DNA of 64,000 bases from Prochlorococcus sp. HOT208_60m_813O14 (GTDB lineage Bacteria; Cyanobacteriota; Cyanobacteriia; PCC-6307; Cyanobiaceae). The notes beneath the pieces are model-generated. The model did no database searches. It saw only the letters and a program-made list of their open reading frames with translations, and had not been told where the DNA came from. A program made the position numbers and the translations under genes. The DNA lies in NCBI GenBank assembly GCA_002025945.1, contig MWOO01000188.1, forward strand, positions 62,001 to 126,000. The letters run 5' to 3'. This document shows positions 19,343 through 27,566 of this stretch, one piece after another; within the stretch, counting starts at the first letter, position 1; every line of letters begins with the position of its first letter.

Positions 19343-19759
19343 TCAAGAATTTTTAATTTCTAGGGATTCAATTTTTTTTATGAGCTCATCTTTTAATTGT
19401 TTTGGATTAAATAAAATTGGTAATAAATGAGGACTGGACTTTTCTCTAAAATAAAAAATACCTGGAATTATAGGGAAAAAGAATTTCCATGATATCCAGT
19501 TCTTGAATGGAAAAGTTCTGATTTCTTTCCCTAATTGTAAAACGATAAAATCATCATTTGTTATTTTTATCCTCAAGGTAAGTGACTGGAGTAATAAAAA
19601 AAAGCTAAAAGAAGCAAAAACTATTGTTGGCAAAGAACCAATATTCAAAAACAAAAGCATAAAACTTAAAACTATTAGAATGATTGGTAACTGAAATGAT
19701 GGAGATATTATTACTGGTTCCTCTTTTTTTGATTTAGTGTTAAACATAGGATCATCCAA
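19343..19759 (-). CDS. DUF3119 family membrane protein
   Basis: The 138-residue protein has two hydrophobic helices (about residues 24-60: FQLPIILIVLSFMLLFLNIG and TIVFASFSFFLLLQSL), then a PH-like stretch of strands (RIKITNDDFIVLQLGKEIRTFPFKNW). The layout matches DUF3119. Its start overlaps the upstream MlaE permease gene by 8 nt on the same strand, a strong sign of coupled expression. A role beside lipid transport is inferred from context only. Confidence 0.82.
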   Translation of the reverse strand: MDDPMFNTKSKKEEPVIISPSFQLPIILIVLSFMLLFLNIGSLPTIVFASFSFFLLLQSLTLRIKITNDDFIVLQLGKEIRTFPFKNWISWKFFFPIIPGIFYFREKSSPHLLPILFNPKQLKDELIKKIESLEIKNS

Positions 19760-20507
19760 ATAAAATTTGTGTTAGAAATACATCCATTAAAGATACCGTA
19801 ACGAGAGTCATTACAACTGCGCCTGTTGTACTTGTTCCTACTTCTTTTGGACCACCTTTAGTTGTGAGTCCATATCCACAAGCAATTATTGAAATAAGTA
19901 ATCCGAACACTACAGATTTTATTAACATTGAAGTTAAGTCTGTACTAGTTAAACTCACATTACCTGATCTTACAGATGTCCAAAAAACTATTGGAGGAAC
20001 TTTATAAAAAATTGTGCTCCAAATTTGTCCGCTCCATAAAGCTACAGATAAAAACAAAATACACTGTATTGGAGACATTATTACCATCGATAGTAATCTT
20101 GGTACTACCAAATATTGGACTGGTTCGGTCCTTAACATGGTTATTGCCTCAATTTGTTCTGTGACTTTCATAGTGCCCAGTTGAGCAGCATAGGCAGTGG
20201 CAACTTTCCCAGTCATTAAAGTAGCAGTTAGAAGAGGTGCCATTTCTCTCGCCATGCCTACTGCTAGTAAACCTCCAATTTCACTTGAAACCCCCATACT
20301 TGTAAGTTGTGATGCAACTTGAATATTAAAAACTGTACCTGCGGCAATCCCTGTAATTAATACAATTAATAAACTGCCAGGACCTGACTCCATAAGTTGG
20401 TCAAAGAGATCATTTCTGGAAATTTTACCCTTAAAGATAAAATTAATTGCTTGCCCGCCAATGATTAAGCTGCTTAGAAGTCTTTTGAAAAAATTAAGGT
20501 AATACAT
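19752..20507 (-). CDS. MlaE/YrbE-type ABC lipid transporter permease (Ycf63)
   Basis: The 251-residue integral membrane protein matches the MlaE permease family: the early GGQAINFIFKGKI, then GMAREMAPLLTATLMTGKVATAYAAQLGTMKVTEQIEAI, and a C-terminal GLTTKGGPKEVGTSTTGAVV. In plants and cyanobacteria this family (Ycf63, TGD1-like) moves phospholipid or phosphatidate between membranes with an ATPase and an MCE-domain protein. Neither partner is in this window. It overlaps DUF3119 by 8 nt, and a GPH symporter lies 9 nt upstream. Confidence 0.93.
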   Translation of the reverse strand: MYYLNFFKRLLSSLIIGGQAINFIFKGKISRNDLFDQLMESGPGSLLIVLITGIAAGTVFNIQVASQLTSMGVSSEIGGLLAVGMAREMAPLLTATLMTGKVATAYAAQLGTMKVTEQIEAITMLRTEPVQYLVVPRLLSMVIMSPIQCILFLSVALWSGQIWSTIFYKVPPIVFWTSVRSGNVSLTSTDLTSMLIKSVVFGLLISIIACGYGLTTKGGPKEVGTSTTGAVVMTLVTVSLMDVFLTQILFG

Positions 20508-20516
20508 ATCTTTATA

Positions 20517-21914
20517 TTAGTTTGTAATTAATTTCTGATCCCATTTTCTCATGATTAAAAGACCAATTATTACCAGTATTGAGGGTATAAAACCAATACA
20601 TAATCTAATTGTTAATTGTGCTGAGTAGCATTGTTCAATAATATTTAGACCATCTTTATCAATAAAGCATGATTGATAGCCTGATAAATACAATAAAAAT
20701 CCTAATAATTGAACACTAAACGCGATACCAATCTTCTGAATAAGTACCATCCAAGCAGTATATAATCCTGCTGGTTTCTCTGGGTCTTCGTCTATTGCAT
20801 CAGGAAGTAGTGACCAAGGGATAAGAAAAGCGGTTGAAGCTCCAATCCCAATAAGACAGATTATGAAAATTAAAAGAATGAAGAGAAATATGTTTCCTGC
20901 ATTTAGGAATAAACTATCTCCAACTCCTGAAATTTTTGATAATGCAGGTAAAAATAAAGCTGCCGTACATGAAATAATCCACATAATCGCTCCATAGTTT
21001 AAAGCTGAAATCCTGTTCAATTTATTTGATACTCTAGTCCATATTTGTAAACCCACTAAAGCACTTATTTGGAAAGGTATCGGGATCCACTTAGCAATAT
21101 ATGTTGGTACATTCAGTACATCCTCTACATAGATTAAAGCTACTGTTTGCATCAGTTGTAAGGCGCACCAGAGAAGAATATAAAGTGTAATAACTTTTAG
21201 AAATTTTTTATTTCTGAATATCCTTTTGAATTGAAGTGTTATAGCTTCAACTTTTCCTGAAGGCCTTCTTGCTTTTTTGGCGAATGGAGCCAATCCCCAA
21301 CAAGAAATTAATGTCGCAGCAACTGCAATACATCCGCTTATTTTACCCATCAAAAAATATTCGTTATTTGCTGATCCTTCAGAACCCAATACAACTCCAG
21401 CAATTATTAAACCAGTTAGTCCTGCAATAATTGAGCCAGTAAATCTAGATGCATTTAGTCTTGTTCTTATTGCTGTTTTTTCAGAAATTTCAGTAGATAG
21501 AGCTGCAAAAGGAAGATTAATACTTGTATAAGCAGTCATTACGATTATGGAAATTATGGCGTAGTAAATAGTCTTGGTTAGAACGGAGCCAGTGGGTGTC
21601 CACCATATCGCAGCTAAAGAGAAACCAAGAGGAACAGATGCTGCTATCATCCAAGGGATTCTAGGCCCCCATCGTGATTTGGTACGATCACTTAACCATC
21701 CAATTAACGGATCATTTACTGCATCCCATATCTTTATTAACATTAATAATGAACCTGCAATTATTACTGGTAAACCAGCAGAAATAAAGAATTTGAACAG
21801 AAAAAACCCAAATTGCGTCGCGACTAAACCTGTGCCTGCATCTCCTAGCCCATAAGAGAACATTAATCTTGTTGTTGATCTAGAAATATTTTTTTTCGAG
21901 TGTGAATTTTCCAA
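20517..21914 (-). CDS. GPH-type (melibiose/glucuronide family) cation symporter
   Basis: The 465-residue protein has about 12 transmembrane helices. MFS/GPH features include FSYGLGDAGTGLVATQFGFFLF at the N-terminus and the conserved cytoplasmic loop NDPLIGWLSDRTKSRWGPRIPWM, where the Asp and Arg residues are typical of glycoside-pentoside-hexuronide:cation symporters. A sugar or related organic solute is the likely substrate, but none can be named. It is divergent from tRNA-Gly by about 60 nt. Confidence 0.83.
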   Translation of the reverse strand: MENSHSKKNISRSTTRLMFSYGLGDAGTGLVATQFGFFLFKFFISAGLPVIIAGSLLMLIKIWDAVNDPLIGWLSDRTKSRWGPRIPWMIAASVPLGFSLAAIWWTPTGSVLTKTIYYAIISIIVMTAYTSINLPFAALSTEISEKTAIRTRLNASRFTGSIIAGLTGLIIAGVVLGSEGSANNEYFLMGKISGCIAVAATLISCWGLAPFAKKARRPSGKVEAITLQFKRIFRNKKFLKVITLYILLWCALQLMQTVALIYVEDVLNVPTYIAKWIPIPFQISALVGLQIWTRVSNKLNRISALNYGAIMWIISCTAALFLPALSKISGVGDSLFLNAGNIFLFILLIFIICLIGIGASTAFLIPWSLLPDAIDEDPEKPAGLYTAWMVLIQKIGIAFSVQLLGFLLYLSGYQSCFIDKDGLNIIEQCYSAQLTIRLCIGFIPSILVIIGLLIMRKWDQKLITN

Positions 21915-21975
21915 TCTTTTTGCTTTGTTGATTGTTTGATAATGTATTATTGCAATGGTAATTCTATTACTTAAT

Positions 21976-22046
21976 GCGGGCGTGGTTTAGTGGTAAAACC
22001 TCAGCCTTCCAAGCTGAAGATGCGGGTTCGATTCCCGCCGCCCGCT
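21976..22046 (+). tRNA. tRNA-Gly (anticodon TCC)
   Basis: This 71-nt cloverleaf has acceptor GCGGGCG/CGCCCGC with discriminator T, a D arm GGTTTAGTGGTAAAACC, and anticodon stem-loop TCAGC-CTTCCAA-GCTGA with TCC at positions 34-36. The T arm is GCGGG-TTCGATT-CCCGC. It decodes GGA and probably GGG. CCA is not encoded. The tRNA abuts the stop codon of the convergent debranching-enzyme gene with no spacer. Confidence 0.97.
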
Positions 22047-24080
22047 TTAGAATAAATTATTTTTTGCCTCAAATACTTCCTCTGAAATGATTAATAAAGA
22101 GCTTCTACTCTTTATTGAAACAGATTTTTCATTGATAGTTAGGGGTTCAAAAATCTCACACATGCTAGTGTCAATAACTTTTAACCAATTATATTTACAT
22201 TTCGGTAAGGGGAAATCGATACTTTTTGAATATGCATTTAAACCTATCCAGACCAGAGGATTAGTAATGCCTTTGTTAATGCTAAAAACAACTGTGTGAG
22301 ACCAACTACTCCAGTCGGGATTATCTAACTTTGTTCCATGCCAATGATATGTTGGAATATTTTCATTGGTTTGATTATTAGGTAAGAATGATGGATTAAA
22401 AATGTTTATTAGTTTTTTTCTGATTTTTATAACGTATTTAAAATATTCAAATAATTCTAAGTCTTGTTGACCATGTTCCCAATTCATCCAGCCCAATAAA
22501 TTATTTTGACACCAAGAATTATTGTTACCGCCTTGTGATCTTCCTATCTCATCACCCATAAGTATCATTGGAACCCCTTTAGATATAAGTAAACTAAGAA
22601 TAAGATTTTTTTGTTGTCTTTTTCTTAAATCATTAATAGAAGAGTTTGTAGTTGGTCCCTCTATACCATGATTCCAAGAATTGTTATGGTTATCACCATC
22701 TCTGTTTTGCTCGCTGTTGGCAAAATTATGTTTTCGATTGAAAGTTACTAAATCTTTTAGAGTGAATCCATCATGTGAAGTAATAAAGTTTATTGATTTT
22801 GGTAAAATAGCATCTTCTTTATAAATTGATGGAGTACCCTTGATTTTATCGCTCATATTCCAAGCTGTATCTTTATCCCCCTTCCAAAATCTCCGCAAGT
22901 CATCTCTAAAATGACCATTCCAAGTGAAAGTATTCTTAGATGGGAAATTACCTAATTTATATAAACCACCGCAATCCCATGGCTCACTTATAAACTTTAT
23001 ATCAACAAGTTCTGGTTCACATTCTATATCTTCAAAAATTGGAGGATTATCGAGTGGCGAGAGATTTTCTCCTCTTGATAAAGCAATACCTAAATCAAAT
23101 CTAAAACCATCTACTCCAAATTCACTCGCCCAACACTTTAATGATTCAATTATTAGTTTTCTAACTAATCCTCTATTTGCTGCAATAGTATTCCCACAAC
23201 CAGATACGTCCTGATAATTTTTATCTTTCCCAATAAAGTAATAAAGGTTTTCATCTATACCTTTCCAACATATCGCAGGTCCTTGCGAATCTCCTTCTGA
23301 AGTATGATTGTATACGACATCTAAAATAACTTCAATGTCTGCCTTATGACACTCCTCTACTAATTTTCTAAATTCCTCTCTATTCTTTTCAGCTGATTCA
23401 TTCGTAAGATATTCAAAATGGGGAGTAAACCAATTAATTGGACTATACCCCCAAAAATTCTCTAAACCATTTGGTGCATCAGTTGGATCAAAACAAAAAA
23501 TTGGAAGTAATTCGATTGAGGTAATTCCTAGTTCTTTGAGATATGGAATTTTATTTAAAAATTTCTTGAAGCAACTTTCAGTTTTATCAGTTGATTCGGT
23601 GAAGGATTTGATATGGAGTTCATAAATAATTGTTTCTTCCCAAGAATGTTTCGGTCTTGGAAAATCCTTAAAATTAAATAATTTTCTATCGCAAACAACG
23701 CTTTTAAGACAAGAATTAGTATTTTCTTGTTTTTTTAATGCATTTTCTCTTTTATAACTTCCCCACCCAGTTATACCCCTTGAACATGGATCAATTAATA
23801 CTTTTTTTTCATAGTTATTATTTATAGCATTATTTTTTTGTTTTACTCTAAAAGCATAAATGCAACCTTCATTTAGATTTTTTACCTCTGCATGCCAGTA
23901 GGGACCTGTATTATGACTTTGATCTAGCTTAAATATACTTTTTGGGGAAATAGAGTCCTCTTTCTCAAACAATAAGATTTCTACATATTCTGCATTTGTG
24001 GCTACTAGCGAAAAATTAACCCCTTGTGAAGTTAGAGAACTTCCTAAGGGAAATGGGTTACCTTTATTGATATGAGTCAC
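22047..24080 (-). CDS. glgX: Isoamylase-type glycogen debranching enzyme
   Basis: The 677-residue GH13 protein has an N-terminal CBM48-like domain (PFPLGSSLTSQGVNFSLVA). The GH13 catalytic barrel shows DVVYNHTSEGD (region I), DGFRFDLGIAL with the nucleophile Asp (region II), FISEPWDCGG with the acid/base Glu (region III) and FITSHDGFTLKDLV (region IV). It cleaves alpha-1,6 branches of glycogen, probably preferring short chains left by phosphorylase. GlgX and TreX types are not distinguished by eye. Its stop codon lies immediately next to tRNA-Gly. Confidence 0.92.
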   Translation of the reverse strand: MTHINKGNPFPLGSSLTSQGVNFSLVATNAEYVEILLFEKEDSISPKSIFKLDQSHNTGPYWHAEVKNLNEGCIYAFRVKQKNNAINNNYEKKVLIDPCSRGITGWGSYKRENALKKQENTNSCLKSVVCDRKLFNFKDFPRPKHSWEETIIYELHIKSFTESTDKTESCFKKFLNKIPYLKELGITSIELLPIFCFDPTDAPNGLENFWGYSPINWFTPHFEYLTNESAEKNREEFRKLVEECHKADIEVILDVVYNHTSEGDSQGPAICWKGIDENLYYFIGKDKNYQDVSGCGNTIAANRGLVRKLIIESLKCWASEFGVDGFRFDLGIALSRGENLSPLDNPPIFEDIECEPELVDIKFISEPWDCGGLYKLGNFPSKNTFTWNGHFRDDLRRFWKGDKDTAWNMSDKIKGTPSIYKEDAILPKSINFITSHDGFTLKDLVTFNRKHNFANSEQNRDGDNHNNSWNHGIEGPTTNSSINDLRKRQQKNLILSLLISKGVPMILMGDEIGRSQGGNNNSWCQNNLLGWMNWEHGQQDLELFEYFKYVIKIRKKLINIFNPSFLPNNQTNENIPTYHWHGTKLDNPDWSSWSHTVVFSINKGITNPLVWIGLNAYSKSIDFPLPKCKYNWLKVIDTSMCEIFEPLTINEKSVSIKSRSSLLIISEEVFEAKNNLF

Positions 24081-24704
24081 TTTCTCTTTATCATTGTTTA
24101 ATTAAATATTGAGATAATTTATTCAAATTACTGATATTAGAATAATAGATACAAAATTAAGAAAAAAAACTAAAATTTAAGGTTTCACTCATCAACTTTA
24201 TTAGATTTTGAGATTATTAATTTACTAATTAATAAATTTGTTTATCCATCTTCTTAATGCATAAAAAGATTTAGAGAGAAAGTTCAATAATGAAAAATCC
24301 AGATTTTTCTTGATTCCAAAATACAAATCATGCTTTTTCATGTGATGAGAAGGAAATATATCGGAAAATTAATAAAACATAATAAATTCTTCTATTTCTT
24401 AACTTCATGACCCTTTGATATTTCTCCTTTTGATAAATGAAGTTAGATTCTTTAAGGATAAATCTAGTGTTACCAATGGGTTTAGCCGTTTTATAATTAT
24501 ACGGGCTACTTTTAATATAAGAAAAAAATGCCGTTATAAAAATGAATAATGTAGCTAAATATGTTTATAAGATTTGTATAAAGCTTTGCGCCGCCAGCAT
24601 TTTCGGTTGCCGTATTTGTATTTGCTCCATATGATATGCAAGTTCGAGGTTTTTAGGCTTGATTAATACTCTTGTCTCTAAATCTCTGCTTTACAAACAA
24701 TTCA
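24081..24704. other. Gene-poor 620-nt interval between glgX and hupB
   Basis: This divergent interval holds the glgX promoter side and a long hupB leader. I see a possible minus-strand 38-codon ORF, an 8-bp inverted repeat AACTTCAT (24401-24408)/ATGAAGTT (24437-24444), and a hairpin-like element TAGCCGT...ACGGGCTA (24483-24508) enclosing a TATAAT. Near 24588-24612 there is an unusually GC-rich patch (GCGCCGCCAGCATTTTCGG). No tRNA or known ncRNA signature was recognised. A small RNA or structured leader is possible. Confidence 0.5.
24225..24341 (-). CDS. Possible 38-residue basic micro-ORF
   Basis: On the minus strand ATG 24341 opens a 39-codon frame ending at TAG 24227-24225. The peptide begins MKKHDLYFGIKKNL and ends YALRRWINKFIN, so it is basic and potentially amphipathic. 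No good ribosome-binding site precedes it. It is too short for the ORF track. Coding is a guess based on composition and position in an otherwise empty interval. Confidence 0.3.
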   Translation of the reverse strand: MKKHDLYFGIKKNLDFSLLNFLSKSFYALRRWINKFIN

Positions 24705-24980
24705 ATGAACAAAGCTGATTTAGTTAATCTTGTTGCGGCTCGTACAGAGCTCACAAAAACGGATGTTTCTTTAGTTGTTGATGCAGCTATTGAAACTATT
24801 GTTGATTCAGTAGTGGAAGGCAAAAAAGTCTCCATACTTGGATTTGGTTCTTTCGAGCCAAGAGATCGTTCTGCAAGACAGGGATTAAACCCTAAGACAG
24901 GCGAAAAAATAGCAATACCTGCTAAAAGAGTTCCAACATTCTCTGCAGGTAAACTTTTTAAGGATAGAGTTCAAGGTTAA
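24705..24980 (+). CDS. hupB: DNA-binding protein HU
   Basis: The 91-residue protein starts at ATG 24705 (MNKADLVNLVAARTEL). The ORF track adds 11 upstream codons from a TTG that do not fit the family. The HU/IHF signature GFGSFEPRDRSARQGLNPKTGEKI lies at about residues 47-70, with the beta-arm prolines in the usual place. HU bends and compacts DNA non-specifically as a dimer. It follows a long leader and is closed by two hairpins, so it is probably transcribed alone. Confidence 0.96.
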   Translation: MNKADLVNLVAARTELTKTDVSLVVDAAIETIVDSVVEGKKVSILGFGSFEPRDRSARQGLNPKTGEKIAIPAKRVPTFSAGKLFKDRVQG

Positions 24981-25037
24981 CTTTTTAACCTATTTCTTTT
25001 TTTAATACCAAGGTGCTCTTATTGGGCATCTTTTTTT
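24975..25037 (+). terminator. Tandem terminator hairpins after hupB
   Basis: GGTTAACTTTTTAACC overlaps the hupB stop codon and is followed by a T-rich run. About 20 nt later AGGTGCTC-TTATT-GGGCATCT (25011-25031) forms an 8-bp stem, with two G-U pairs, followed by TTTTTTT. The second looks like a conventional intrinsic terminator. Confidence 0.75.
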
Positions 25038-25113
25038 ATTTCAATAAAATTCTACTAGCTCAATGACCAATACTCTTATAAAAGTATCTCAAATTTTGAA
25101 GCCTTAAGAAGTA

Positions 25114-25425
25114 ATGAAATATTTAACTTTTTTATTCCTAAAAATTTTGTTGTTGTCTAATTTTGTCATGGCAGAAACAATACCAACAAAATCCGAGATA
25201 TTAAAAGAATCTAGAGAATGTATTAAAGATTCTCAGACCCAAGTTTGTAAAGAATTAGTTTCTAAAATAGAAAAACTTCAATTAGTTGTATTTGACCAAA
25301 ATAGATTCAAATGTCAATCAAGTTTATTGGGGATGCAGTCGGCAATTATTGAAGCTTATTTTTTAAAAGATTTCTCAAATATGAGAATTTCATTTATGAT
25401 TCCATATGTGATTAAAAATTGTTAA
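25114..25425 (+). CDS. Small secreted protein with conserved-looking cysteines, unknown
   Basis: The 103-residue product starts with a signal peptide: MKYLTFLFLKILLLSNFVMA, with a plausible cleavage after VMA. The mature part has four cysteines (RECIKDSQTQVCKEL, FKCQSS, and a C-terminal Cys), suggesting disulfides in the periplasm or lumen. No family is recognised. It follows the hupB terminator and begins a set of small ORFs leading to an HLI gene. Confidence 0.6.
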   Translation: MKYLTFLFLKILLLSNFVMAETIPTKSEILKESRECIKDSQTQVCKELVSKIEKLQLVVFDQNRFKCQSSLLGMQSAIIEAYFLKDFSNMRISFMIPYVIKNC

Positions 25426-25479
25426 TTATTAAACAATTTTATTTTTTTGGAATATTATTAATTTGGATTTTAAGTTGTA

Positions 25480-25725
25480 ATGGTAAAAGGTTTCTCTAAT
25501 AATGAAGTTAAAAATGATGCTGAAATAAAAGAATCTGAAAAAGAAAAAAAAGGCTTAGCAGCTTTTCTTAAAGGCAAGAAATTTACTTACACTTTGCCAG
25601 GTAAAAAACAAATAAATATTTTTGGATATATAGTATTGGGTTTAAATATGATTTTAATATTGCTTGTCATCCTTTATTTAAAGAATCAAGAATTCCATGA
25701 CTTTGTTTTTAATGTTGGTCGTTAA
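25480..25725 (+). CDS. Small single-span membrane protein, unknown
   Basis: The 81-residue protein has a charged N-terminal half (KNDAEIKESEKEKKGLAAFLKGKK) and one transmembrane helix (about residues 49-68, IFGYIVLGLNMILILLVILYL), ending in a short tail. The YTLPGKKQINIFGY stretch just before the helix looks conserved-like, but I do not recognise a family. It is 54 nt downstream of the secreted unknown. Confidence 0.6.
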   Translation: MVKGFSNNEVKNDAEIKESEKEKKGLAAFLKGKKFTYTLPGKKQINIFGYIVLGLNMILILLVILYLKNQEFHDFVFNVGR

Positions 25726-25781
25726 ATATTTTTAGATCGAAAAATTTTTTTAAGTGATATATTTAAATTTTAGAAATTCTT

Positions 25782-26039
25782 ATGAAGGTAGTAAATTTAG
25801 TTTTTCAAGTATTTTTTTTGTTAGTAATCCTTCTATTTTTGATATATTTTCTAACAGGTTATGACTCAGCTTTTGAGGCGGACCAGAATTGTCATTCACA
25901 TCTTTCAAGTTACGATAAGCTTTCTGGAAATTATGGTTGTGATCATGACACTGAGACACATCAGTGGATACTCTACGAATCAAATGACAACGCCGAACCA
26001 GCTAAGATTATTGAGAAATTTAGGTACAAATTTTTATAA
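25782..26039 (+). CDS. Small membrane-anchored Cys/His-containing protein, unknown
   Basis: The 85-residue protein has one N-terminal hydrophobic helix (about residues 5-25, NLVFQVFFLLVILLFLIYFL). The exported-looking domain holds NCHSH and YGCDHDTETHQW, two cysteines and four histidines. Metal binding is possible but unproved. An overlapping minus-strand ORF (25780-25983) is rejected as a shadow. The 3' end overlaps the convergent 70-residue ORF by 6 nt. Confidence 0.55.
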   Translation: MKVVNLVFQVFFLLVILLFLIYFLTGYDSAFEADQNCHSHLSSYDKLSGNYGCDHDTETHQWILYESNDNAEPAKIIEKFRYKFL

Positions 26040-26246
26040 CTCTAATTTTTTATAAAAAAACTTTGCACTTATTATGGATATAAATCCTGTAATTGAGAAA
26101 GTAAGATACTGATATATGCTTCCTTCTATGTAAATTTTATTTTTATATAAAGGATAATCTATGAAAGAACCTAATGTACCCCAAATTATTACCCATAAAG
26201 ATATGTATAAGATTACTTTTGTCGGATTAGATTTTTTTTCTTCCAT
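26034..26246 (-). CDS. Small two-helix membrane protein next to HLI, unknown
   Basis: The 70-residue protein has two hydrophobic helices (KVILYISLWVIIWGTLGSF and YLTFSITGFISIISAKFF) separated by a short hydrophilic loop (YPLYKNKIYIEG). No family is recognised. It starts 2 nt after the HLI gene stop on the same strand, so it is almost certainly co-transcribed with the HLI protein. That suggests, but does not show, a light- or stress-related membrane role. Confidence 0.6.
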   Translation of the reverse strand: MEEKKSNPTKVILYISLWVIIWGTLGSFIDYPLYKNKIYIEGSIYQYLTFSITGFISIISAKFFYKKLEL

Positions 26247-26248
26247 TT

Positions 26249-26494
26249 TTAATTGATACCAAAAATTGATGAAGTCACTGGTCTGCCGCTAAAAACTAAC
26301 TCGGTTAATATAAGCATTAAGAATCCGATCATAGCAGCTCTACCATTTACGAGTTCAGCGCTGCTATTAAATCCAAAAACATTTTTTACTTCATCTCCCT
26401 GATTATCTACCCACTTTGAGTATTCATTATTAGTTGAGGATGTATTAGTAAAATCATCATTTTGATTTCCAATTGGAGAGTCTTTTTTTTGCAT
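26249..26494 (-). CDS. hli: High-light-inducible protein (HLI/Scp, one-helix chlorophyll-binding)
   Basis: The 81-residue protein has the HLI core in its C-terminal half: SAELVNGRAAMIGFLMLILTEL. The E..NGR.AM motif is the chlorophyll-binding half-site of the LHC superfamily, in a single transmembrane helix. The N-terminal 45 residues are hydrophilic and asparagine-rich. HLI proteins sit in thylakoids with photosystem assembly intermediates and protect against excess light. It forms a two-gene unit with the downstream 70-residue membrane protein. Confidence 0.92.
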   Translation of the reverse strand: MQKKDSPIGNQNDDFTNTSSTNNEYSKWVDNQGDEVKNVFGFNSSAELVNGRAAMIGFLMLILTELVFSGRPVTSSIFGIN

Positions 26495-26540
26495 AAAGTC
26501 TTTTTTTATTTATATTAATAATTTTAAAACTAATTTATTA

Positions 26541-27566
26541 TTAAATTACACTCGATATCATAAAAAAAATTAAGACAAAAACTATTATCCATAAAAATTG
26601 TAATCTCAAGATTAATTGACAAATTAATTTTATTTTCTCTTCAGTGCAATTATCTCCATTAGCATTGATTATTGGCTTTTCAATAATTTCATTTTTATAT
26701 TTACTTTTCCCTCCCAATTTAATACCTGAAATATAGGCAAATATAGCTTCCGAAATTCCAGCATTAGGCGAATCATATTTTTTGCCATCAAGATAGCTTT
26801 TTTTTACGATTGATCCATAATTATTAACTTTGTGGCTAACTAAAGGTAAAGTGAATAAAACTAATCTTGAAGGAACAAACGTAAAAATATCTTCAATTTT
26901 TGCACTGAAAAAACCCAAATATCTAAAATAATCATATTTGTAACCTATCATTGAATCTAGAGTACTGATGGCTTTATAAGAAAAACCTAGAGATAAGGGT
27001 CCTGGTAGGAAAATTGAAATCTTCATAAATATAATTCCAACGAAAATCCAAAATAATGGCCCAAATATTCCATCAACTGAATTTTCTGTGAGGCTCTCGG
27101 TACTTGATCTCAAGAGATGTTTTATAGAAGATGAGCTTACATCCCTACTCACTATTCTTTGTACCTTCTCTTTGATTATTTTCTTATTTTGATCATTAAT
27201 TTTTTTGCGTTCTATTAGCTCTGTAATCTCTTTCACACTTGAAATAAGTCCCTTAGTCGCAATACAACTTGAAAGTCCAAAAAAAATTAACAATCCACCA
27301 AAAAAGTGATTTCTTGATTGCACATAATTGAGTTCTATCAATTTTCCTAAACCAAAACTCATTCCAATAGTGGATATAGCTAAGATAAAACCTCCCCAAA
27401 ACAATATATTTTTATTTTCTCCAAAATTATTTATGAGGTAATCAGATATTTTTTGTATATAAAAGCCAATTACTTGAACAGGGTGTATTAAGAATCTTGG
27501 ATCACCGGTCAATAAATCAAATCCAATCGATCCAAGAAATATTAAAAATAAATTTATTTCAGCCAA
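26541..27566 (-). CDS. cobD: Adenosylcobinamide-phosphate synthase CobD/CbiB
   Basis: This 341-residue membrane enzyme attaches the aminopropanol arm during late cobalamin (pseudocobalamin) synthesis. Typical segments are [22 protein letters not shown] near the N-terminus, [27 protein letters not shown] and [17 protein letters not shown]. It has several transmembrane helices. Its TTG start at 27566 overlaps the end of ilvC by 13 nt on the same strand, so translation is likely coupled to ilvC although the pathways are unrelated. Confidence 0.93.
   Translation of the reverse strand: MAEINLFLIFLGSIGFDLLTGDPRFLIHPVQVIGFYIQKISDYLINNFGENKNILFWGGFILAISTIGMSFGLGKLIELNYVQSRNHFFGGLLIFFGLSSCIATKGLISSVKEITELIERKKINDQNKKIIKEKVQRIVSRDVSSSSIKHLLRSSTESLTENSVDGIFGPLFWIFVGIIFMKISIFLPGPLSLGFSYKAISTLDSMIGYKYDYFRYLGFFSAKIEDIFTFVPSRLVLFTLPLVSHKVNNYGSIVKKSYLDGKKYDSPNAGISEAIFAYISGIKLGGKSKYKNEIIEKPIINANGDNCTEEKIKLICQLILRLQFLWIIVFVLIFFMISSVI

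Noticed and set aside
25780-25983. 67-residue minus-strand ORF opposite the small membrane protein
   Set aside because: The plus-strand frame has a clear membrane helix and Cys/His motifs; the minus frame has no such features and ends with repeats of K and L typical of antisense shadows.
25861-26055. 64-residue plus-strand ORF in another frame of the same region
   Set aside because: It overlaps almost wholly the better supported 25782-26039 frame and has no recognisable features.
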